Origin: Actinoplanes regularis
GTDB taxonomy: Bacteria > Actinomycetota > Actinomycetes > Mycobacteriales > Micromonosporaceae
Assembly: GCF_900188005.1 (NCBI RefSeq)
Contig: NZ_FZNR01000027.1
Span: 52,168 to 116,167 of the forward strand
Length of the DNA stretch: 64,000 bases
Direction: 5' to 3'
Shown here: piece after piece, positions 58,699-64,000 of the stretch
How the letters are laid out: every line of letters starts with the position of its first letter
Numbering within the stretch: the stretch's first letter is position 1
Translations under genes and position numbers: made by a program
The notes under the pieces: model-generated
Told to the model about the DNA's origin: nothing
The model's input: only the letters and a program-made list of their open reading frames with translations
Databases searched by the model: none

Positions 58699-59808
58699 GT
58701 GCGATTTATCCGGGAGGCGGCCGTGCCGGTCGCCGTCGTCGCGCTGGACGTCGTCTGGGCGGTGACGTCCGAGGCGACGCCGGGCCGGCCGATGTGGCCG
58801 GTCGGCTGGCTGCTCGTCGCGCTCAGCGGGGTGGCCCTGGCCGTGCGGCGCAGCCGTCCGCTGGTCGCGCTGGCGGTCACGGCCGCCTGCGCGGTCGCGT
58901 ACTACCCCGGTGGGTACCCGGACTCGCCGATGGGCCTCGCCCTGATCGTGGCGGTGATCGGCGCCGCCCGCCGCTGCCGGCGGCCCGTGGCGGTCGTCGC
59001 GGTGGCCGTGATCCTCGCGGCGTTCCTGGCCGTCGGCGACGATCGCGGCCTGGAAGAACTGCTCGCGCTCGGCATCATCCTGCTCACCGCCGTCACGGCC
59101 GGCGAGGTCTTGCGCAACCGGCAGGAGCGGCTCGCCGCGGCCGAACGACGGGCCACCGAAGCCGAACGGTCACGCGAGGACGAGGCGCACCGGCGGGCGA
59201 CCGAGGAGCGGCTGCGCATCGCCCGTGACCTGCATGACGTGGCCGCACACCAGATCTCGCTGATCAACGTGCAGGCCGGCGCCGCGCTGCACCGGCGTGA
59301 CCCGGAGACGGCGTTCGCCGCCCTGGAAGCGATCCGCGCAGCCAGCAAGGAGGCGCTCCGCGAGATGCGCACGGTGCTCGGCGTGCTGCGCCAGGTGGAC
59401 GAGCCCGCGGTGTCCCTGAGCGGGGTGGCCGACCTCGTCGCCCGGGCCCGGACGGCCGGGCTGCGGGTGCGCCTCACCGGCGATCCGCCCGGCGATCTGC
59501 CACCCGCGGTCGACCTCGCCGGGTACCGGATCGTGCAGGAGTCGCTGACCAACGCCGTGCGTCACGCCCGGGCCACCGAGGTCACGGTGAGCCTCCGCCG
59601 GACCGGCACGGAGCTCGAGGTGGAGATCGTCGACGACGGTGCGGAGCCGGTCGACGCGAGCCGGATCCGTGCCGGGAACGGTATCCGCGGCATGATGGAG
59701 CGTGCCGCCGCCGTCGGCGGCCGGTTGACGGCCGCGCCGGGCACGGACGGTGGCTTCCGGGTGCAGGCCCGGCTGCCGACGAGCGCGACGCCGGAGGTGC
59801 CGAGATGA
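58699..59808 (+). CDS. NarL-type sensor histidine kinase
   Basis: A 369-residue sensor with several N-terminal transmembrane helices and no large extracellular domain. The dimerisation motif is RIARDLHDVAAHQIS with phosphoryl-accepting H179, and the ATPase domain includes NAVRHARA and NGIRGMMERA. It is HisKA_3-type. Stimulus is unknown. It overlaps its response regulator gene by four bases. Confidence 0.92.
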   Translation: MRFIREAAVPVAVVALDVVWAVTSEATPGRPMWPVGWLLVALSGVALAVRRSRPLVALAVTAACAVAYYPGGYPDSPMGLALIVAVIGAARRCRRPVAVVAVAVILAAFLAVGDDRGLEELLALGIILLTAVTAGEVLRNRQERLAAAERRATEAERSREDEAHRRATEERLRIARDLHDVAAHQISLINVQAGAALHRRDPETAFAALEAIRAASKEALREMRTVLGVLRQVDEPAVSLSGVADLVARARTAGLRVRLTGDPPGDLPPAVDLAGYRIVQESLTNAVRHARATEVTVSLRRTGTELEVEIVDDGAEPVDASRIRAGNGIRGMMERAAAVGGRLTAAPGTDGGFRVQARLPTSATPEVPR

Positions 59809-60470
59809 TCCGGGTGCTGCTCGCCGACGATCAGACGCTGGTGCGGGCCGGGTTCCGGTCGATCCTCGGTGGCGAGCCGGACATCGAGGTCGTCGCGGAG
59901 GCCGGGGACGGTGCCGAGGCCGTACGGCTGTCGGCGCGTGACCGCCCGGACGTGGTGCTGATGGACGTGCGGATGCCGGTCCTGGACGGCATCGAGGCGA
60001 CCACGCGGATCGTCGCCGACCCGAGCCTCGCCGCCGTCAAGGTCGTCATCCTCACCACCTTCGACCACGACGAGTACGTCTACGGCGCGTTGCGCGCGGG
60101 CGCCAGCGGCTTCCTGGTGAAGGACACCGAACCAGTGGAGCTGATTCGCGGCGTCCGGGTGGTGGCACGGGGTGACGGTCTGCTCGCGCCGTCGGTGACC
60201 CGGCGGCTCATCGCGGAGTTCGCGAGCCGTTCGAGCGCTCCCGTTCCGCCGGTCGCGCCGAACGATCTGACCCCTCGTGAGGGTGAGATCGCCGATCTGG
60301 TGGCGACCGGGCGGTCCAATGAGGAGATCGCGACGACGTTGATGATCAGCTCCGCCACGGTGAAGACCCACATCACCCGGATCCTGGCCAAGCTGAGCCT
60401 TCGCGATCGGGCGCAGCTGGTCGTCTGGGCGTACGAGTCCGGGCGGACGCGGCCCGGCTGGCTCGACTGA
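59805..60470 (+). CDS. NarL/LuxR-type response regulator
   Basis: A 221-residue regulator. The receiver domain has D54 (VVLMDVRMP) and the conserved K in FLVKDTE. The LuxR-type helix-turn-helix is TPREGEIADLVATGRSNEEIA through SATVKTHITRILAKL. It acts with the upstream kinase and may regulate the multicopper oxidase and its own operon. Confidence 0.93.
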   Translation: MIRVLLADDQTLVRAGFRSILGGEPDIEVVAEAGDGAEAVRLSARDRPDVVLMDVRMPVLDGIEATTRIVADPSLAAVKVVILTTFDHDEYVYGALRAGASGFLVKDTEPVELIRGVRVVARGDGLLAPSVTRRLIAEFASRSSAPVPPVAPNDLTPREGEIADLVATGRSNEEIATTLMISSATVKTHITRILAKLSLRDRAQLVVWAYESGRTRPGWLD

Positions 60471-60588
60471 CCCGGTAGCGGAGGTCCCGGAGAAATTCTT
60501 TCTGGCATAGCGTCGGATCCGGGACGAGCTGTTCGTGGAACGGGCAGGAGGCGGCCGGTGGAGGTCGCCGGGTCAAGGGAGTCATGGG

Positions 60589-60963
60589 ATGACGCGGTAT
60601 CTGATCTCGTTCAATGAAGGCGCGATGGACCACATCCCCGCCGAGGAGATCCACGACGTCGGCAAGGCCGTGCACGCGGTGGTCCAGGAGGCCGTGGACG
60701 CCGGCGTGTGGGTGTTCGGCGGCGGGCTCGAACGGCAGCGGGCGAGCGTCGTGGCCCCGGACGGGATGGTCACCGACGGTCCGTACCCGGAGACCAAGGA
60801 GGTCGTCGGCGGGTTCGCGATCGTCGACGTGCCGTCACGGGAGGAGGCGCTGGCGTGGGCCGCCAGGCTCGCCGGCGCTTGCCGCTGCGCCCAGGAGGTC
60901 CGGGAACTCGGGGCCGCCCCCGAACAGGACGCGATGCTCCGTCAAGCCGACCGGCGATGGTGA
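60589..60963 (+). CDS. YciI/DGPF-domain protein
   Basis: A 124-residue YCII-related protein with the defining DGPYPETKE. Such small proteins are found beside sigma factors and unknown oxidoreductases. The ATG at 60589 follows AAGGGAG. It is 118 bases after the response regulator and just before an enolase-superfamily remnant. Confidence 0.85.
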   Translation: MTRYLISFNEGAMDHIPAEEIHDVGKAVHAVVQEAVDAGVWVFGGGLERQRASVVAPDGMVTDGPYPETKEVVGGFAIVDVPSREEALAWAARLAGACRCAQEVRELGAAPEQDAMLRQADRRW

Positions 60964-60965
60964 CG

Positions 60966-61220
60966 TCAGGCGACCCGGAAGCGGGAGGCGACCTCCTCGC
61001 GGAACTCGAGACCGTGTCCGGGGAGACCGGGATCGGATCGTAGGAGACCGCCGGGCTCCGGTTCGGCGCCGCCGTGCAACAGCATCCGCTCGGTGATCAG
61101 GTCACGGGCCGCGGCGGCGCCGTAGGTCCAGCCGGTGCCGGCCAGCTCACCGGCGTGGGCCCGGACCACGATCATGGTGGTCTCGGTCCAGGTGATGGTG
61201 CCGTCGGCCTCCGGGCCGGC
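60966..61220 (-). pseudogene. mandelate racemase/enolase superfamily remnant with fused termini
   Basis: In one frame GPEADGTITWTETTMIVV through GWTYGAAAARDLI is the N-terminal capping-domain end of these enzymes, and RMLLHGGAEPEPGGLLRSD through PGHGLEFREEVASRFRV is their C-terminus. The roughly 270-residue barrel between them is missing. It overlaps the 3' end of the MFS gene in another frame. Confidence 0.6.
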
Positions 61221-62407
61221 TCGGAACCGCCCGTTCTGGCCACCGAGAGGAGATCGAGCAGAAGAGCCGCGAGCGCGACGGCCGCGAGCAGCAGCAGGCC
61301 GAGGCTGTACGAGTGGAAGTGGTCGTGGACCGCGCCCAGCACCAACGGTGGCAGGAACCCGCCGAGTCCGCCCGCGGCGCCGACCAGGCCCGCGACCGAT
61401 CCGATCTGCTGCCCCGGCGCGATCTGTGCGACCAGCGCGAACGTGGCACCGCTGGCGGCGCCGAGCGCGGCGGCCATGGACAGGAACGCGACGGTCCCGA
61501 CCGGCATGAGTGGTGGGGTGAACGACTGGACGATCGCCCCGATGACGACCACGACCAGCGAGGCGGCGAGCACCCGGGCCGGGGCGACCCGGTCCGACAG
61601 CCAGCCACCGACCGGCCGCGTGGCCACGCCGAGCAGCATGAACCCGGCCGACCGGTTCGCCGCGTCGGTGCGGGTCAGACCGTACGCGGTATCCAGATAT
61701 GCCGGCAGGTAGACCGAGAAGGCGACATATCCACCGAATCCGGCCGCGTACAGCGCCGCCGCCTGCCGGGTGATCCGTAGTTTCAGGGCCGCCCAGAGCC
61801 GGGTGACGAACGGCTCGACCGGTATCGGGCGATCCGGGGCATCGCGCAGCATCACCCAGGAGACGACCGCGTAGCCGACCAGAACGGCGGCGGTGATCAG
61901 GAACGGGGTCTCCGTGTCACCCAGATTGGCCAGCCTGACCGTGGTCAGCGCGCTGATCGCGGTGCCGACCATACCGGCGCCGAACACGCCGACGGCGAAG
62001 CCACGCCTGGCCGGCGGGTACCAGGCGCTGACGAACGGGACGCCGATCGCGAACGTGGTGCCGCCGATGCCCAGGAAGAACCCGCCGATCAGCAGCCCGG
62101 TCAGCGAGTCGTGGCCGAGCAGGCCCAGATGGAGCACCGGCATCACGGTGGCGAGCGAGACCAGCGGGAACATGAGCCGGCCGCCGAATCTGTCGGTGAG
62201 TGCGCCGACCGGGATCCGGCCGAGCGCGCCGACCACGATCGGGACCGCGACCACCAGCGCCTGCTGCACGGAGCTGAGGCCGAGCGTGTCCCGGAACCTC
62301 ATGGCGAGTGGGCTGAGCAGTGCCCAGGCCCAGAAGTTGACCACGAACCCCATGGTCGCGACGGCCAGCATCACGCCGGGGCGGCCAGTGGCCCGCGTTG
62401 GCGCCAT
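61172..62407 (-). CDS. NarK-like nitrate/nitrite MFS transporter
   Basis: A 411-residue 12-helix transporter of the nitrate/nitrite porter family. Signatures are RIPVGALTDRFGGR between helices 2 and 3, GVFGAGMVGTAISA and LVGAAGGLGGFLPP. The C-terminal tail GGSEPARRPTAPSPG overlaps the enolase remnant in another frame and may be newly acquired. GGAGG precedes the ATG. A DevR-like box lies in its divergent gap with a universal stress gene. Confidence 0.83.
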   Translation of the reverse strand: MAPTRATGRPGVMLAVATMGFVVNFWAWALLSPLAMRFRDTLGLSSVQQALVVAVPIVVGALGRIPVGALTDRFGGRLMFPLVSLATVMPVLHLGLLGHDSLTGLLIGGFFLGIGGTTFAIGVPFVSAWYPPARRGFAVGVFGAGMVGTAISALTTVRLANLGDTETPFLITAAVLVGYAVVSWVMLRDAPDRPIPVEPFVTRLWAALKLRITRQAAALYAAGFGGYVAFSVYLPAYLDTAYGLTRTDAANRSAGFMLLGVATRPVGGWLSDRVAPARVLAASLVVVVIGAIVQSFTPPLMPVGTVAFLSMAAALGAASGATFALVAQIAPGQQIGSVAGLVGAAGGLGGFLPPLVLGAVHDHFHSYSLGLLLLAAVALAALLLDLLSVARTGGSEPARRPTAPSPGPRPP

Positions 62408-62770
62408 ATCTGGATCCTCCTGCTGGATCCGTTCCCAGCCCGCGCGGTGGCGCGGCGGCCCGTCGCTGACACGTCCTGGCGTTCTTTCTCATTGTTGATG
62501 TTCAGATCGTCGCGTGCCGTTCGTTCTCGAGCATGGAGCCGGCGTCCGGCGGCCGGCGTTCGCCGAGCAGCAGCGAGCCCCACCTCACCTGTGATGATGG
62601 GCGGTCACGGGGTAATAGTCGGGACCTACGACCCTGTCCGGCGCCGCGGCGCCGGGGAGACACTGACCGCAGGTGCTCTTCCGGTTTCAGCCAGAACGTC
62701 ACCGCTGCCGGTTTCGTCGGGAGCGTAAGCGCGGTGCGGAAGGGCGCCACGATCTCCGGGATGGTGAGTC
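62408..62770. other. 363-bp divergent gap, no gene seen
   Basis: No ORF here looks protein-like. It holds a DevR-box-like palindrome and presumably both promoters. Confidence 0.5.
62621..62634. promoter_or_regulatory. DevR/DosR-box-like palindrome GGGACCTACGACCC
   Basis: It matches 12 of the 14 bases of the symmetrical hypoxia-regulator box GGGACTTNNGTCCC (N positions counted as matching). It sits between the NarK-like and UspA-like genes, both typical members of such regulons. Confidence 0.4.
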
Positions 62771-63361
62771 ATGGACGTGGCAATCGAGACATCGGCAGAC
62801 AGCCTGGCGGCGGCGATCCGTGAGCGCCTGGCCGACAGCCCTGACTGGCTGATCCGCCCGTTGCCCGACCACGGGGTGGTCGAACTGGCCCGCCGTGGCC
62901 CGGCCGTGCCGCCGAAGGTAGTGGCGGCGGCGGTCACCGATGACGGGCACGGCGTCGAGGTCCTCGCCCACGCCTGGCGACAGGCGCGTGCGACGGGCGC
63001 GACGTTGCGGGTGGTACACGTCTGGATGGGGCACGGCAACGAGTTCGGGGCCATCGACCTACTGCTCTCACAGGCCCTGTACAACACCCTCGACCCCGAA
63101 TCGGCCCGCCAAGCGGAGCGGGAGGTGCTGCACGACGACGACCCGGTGCGGGCGCTGCGGGCGCTCAGCAAGGAAGTCGACCTACTCGTGGTTGCGGCCG
63201 CGGGCAAACGGATCGCGCCGGACAGGCCGCTCGGCGGATGCGTGGACGCCCTGATCGGGCAGACCGCGTGTCCGCTGACCATCGTCATACCGTCCATGAC
63301 GCCGGCCTGGCCCGGACAGGGGGCGAACCTCGACATGCTCCAGCCCGGGTTGATGCCGTAG
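62771..63361 (+). CDS. universal stress protein (UspA-like)
   Basis: A 196-residue protein. An N-terminal 50 residues without Usp character is followed by a Usp domain: VVAAAVTDDGHGVEVL, ATLRVVHVW, then LLVVAAAGKRIAPDRPLGGCVDALIGQTACPLTIV. The ATP-binding G-x9-G pattern is partly degenerate. ATG 62771 is used. It is divergent from the NarK-like gene, with a DevR-like box between. Confidence 0.75.
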   Translation: MDVAIETSADSLAAAIRERLADSPDWLIRPLPDHGVVELARRGPAVPPKVVAAAVTDDGHGVEVLAHAWRQARATGATLRVVHVWMGHGNEFGAIDLLLSQALYNTLDPESARQAEREVLHDDDPVRALRALSKEVDLLVVAAAGKRIAPDRPLGGCVDALIGQTACPLTIVIPSMTPAWPGQGANLDMLQPGLMP

Positions 63362-63616
63362 GCGGCCACCACCGTCGACGGGCGCGTCATCCGGTGGACC
63401 GCCTGGTGATCAGGTCGGAGTGAGGTCCCCGGATCGGGTCACGCGCGCCCCCGGGCCGCCGCTGCCGGTTCGGTGACGGAAAAATAACCGGACGTTTCCT
63501 CAAGTACGGCAACCGGGTGGCACCCGCTTGGGTCCCCCGGCCGCTCCGCGCGCCTTGGAATCTCTTTCCCATGCCGGTCGACACGCGACCGGACAAACCC
63601 AAGGGGAGAGATTTTC

Positions 63617-64000
63617 ATGCGACGCGCCAAGCTGCCGATTCTGGCGACAGCTCTGACCGCCGTACTTGCCGGAACCGCCGCCCTCGTGGCCCCGACCGCG
63701 GCCTCGGCCGCGCCCGCCGCTGCGAAGACGTGCACGACCGGTGACAATCTCGTCCCCACCTGCGGCGTGCTCTGGGGAGGCGCCGCCGGCGGCTTCACCA
63801 GCGCCCCGCGTGACAAGGCGTTGAAGGAGTGGGAGCAGACGTCCGGCCGGACCGCGTCGATCTTCCACACCTACCACAAGGGCAACGAGCCGTTCCCGAC
63901 CAAGGCCGAGATCGCCATGACCAACGACCCCGCCCACCCGCGGGTGCTGATGGCCAACTGGAAGATCGCCTACGGCTCGTCCTGGGCCGATGTCGCCAAG
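63617..64000 (+). CDS. secreted protein, GH26 (mannanase)-like (3' end outside window)
   Basis: The first 128 codons are visible. A signal peptide (ILATALTAVLAGTAALVAPTAASAA) ends near residue 32. The mature start TCTTGDNLVPTCGVLWGG and KALKEWEQTSGRTASIFHTY recall secreted GH26 beta-mannanase-type proteins of actinomycetes. Catalytic residues lie beyond the window. AAGGGGAGAG precedes the ATG. Confidence 0.6.
   Translation, partial: MRRAKLPILATALTAVLAGTAALVAPTAASAAPAAAKTCTTGDNLVPTCGVLWGGAAGGFTSAPRDKALKEWEQTSGRTASIFHTYHKGNEPFPTKAEIAMTNDPAHPRVLMANWKIAYGSSWADVAK

Noticed and set aside
62590..62615. CRP/FNR-type site (TGTGA ... GTCACG)
   Set aside because: The half-site spacing is wrong for a CRP/FNR palindrome.

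Overview
The window is high-GC actinobacterial DNA. GTG and TTG starts, GGAGG-type ribosome sites, four-base gene overlaps, DUF6230/DUF6114 and EspC/WXG100-like proteins and many secreted polysaccharide-degrading enzymes point to a filamentous actinomycete, most likely Micromonosporaceae (Actinoplanes-like). That placement is inferred from gene content only. No rRNA, tRNA, CRISPR array, intact insertion sequence or prophage was seen.

Layout. 1-3.5 kb: a cysteine-synthase-like enzyme (cut by the window edge) and a fold-type III PLP decarboxylase-like enzyme in one operon, divergent from an MFS exporter. 3.5-6.2 kb: degenerate repeats, a Tat-exported pectinesterase whose 3' end is tandemly duplicated, and a secreted GH12 glucanase behind a LacI-type operator. 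6.2-10 kb: a P450 converging on a sulfotransferase / acyl carrier protein / ketosynthase operon. 10-14.7 kb: DUF4326, a DUF6230-DUF6114 membrane pair, a TetR regulator and two secreted proteins, tied together by a 15-base motif present before both operons. 14.8-17.8 kb: RNA ligase, a stand-alone nucleotide-sugar dehydrogenase N-terminal domain and an M15-like peptidase. 17.9-20.2 kb: two GH43 genes (arabinan degradation) behind a perfect LacI-type palindrome. 20.5-22.7 kb: small membrane proteins, a PilZ protein and a cold-shock protein. 23-29.2 kb: acyl-CoA metabolism (AMP ligase; an SRPBCC-thiolase-crotonase fusion; TetR; acyl-CoA dehydrogenase). 29.2-32.3 kb: a methyltransferase and a PAS-GGDEF-EAL protein with a minisatellite-coded insertion. 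32.3-38.4 kb: an inverted-repeat locus, then kinase, immunity-like, flavin/PNPOx, nucleotidyltransferase, Asp23, alcohol dehydrogenase and DUF4334 genes. 38.4-43.7 kb: two divergent Pro/Glu-rich membrane proteins, one ending in a nuclease-like domain. 43.8-46.4 kb: a type VII-secretion toxin/immunity cassette (YbaB-like, EspC-like, WXG-like carrier, CdiA-CT-like tRNase, SitI3-like immunity). 46.5-56.8 kb: DEAD-box helicase, DUF5995, POT peptide transporter, HAD-like phosphatase with a non-canonical start, small proteins, a large GH31-CBM20 enzyme, VanZ, DUF4190. 56.8-64 kb: a GH15 remnant, multicopper oxidase, NarL-type two-component system, YciI, an enolase-superfamily remnant, NarK-like transporter, a UspA protein and the start of a secreted GH26-like gene.

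How it works together. Plant cell-wall degradation recurs (pectin, beta-glucan, arabinan, alpha-glucan, perhaps mannan), with sugar-responsive LacI-type operators in front of two of the loci. The strongest candidates for something new are the type VII toxin cassette whose carrier and toxin are in one frame split by a single TAA, a repeat family with a covarying GNRA-loop hairpin at gene 3' ends, the shared 15-mer regulon around the TetR gene, and two genes reduced to fused N- and C-termini.
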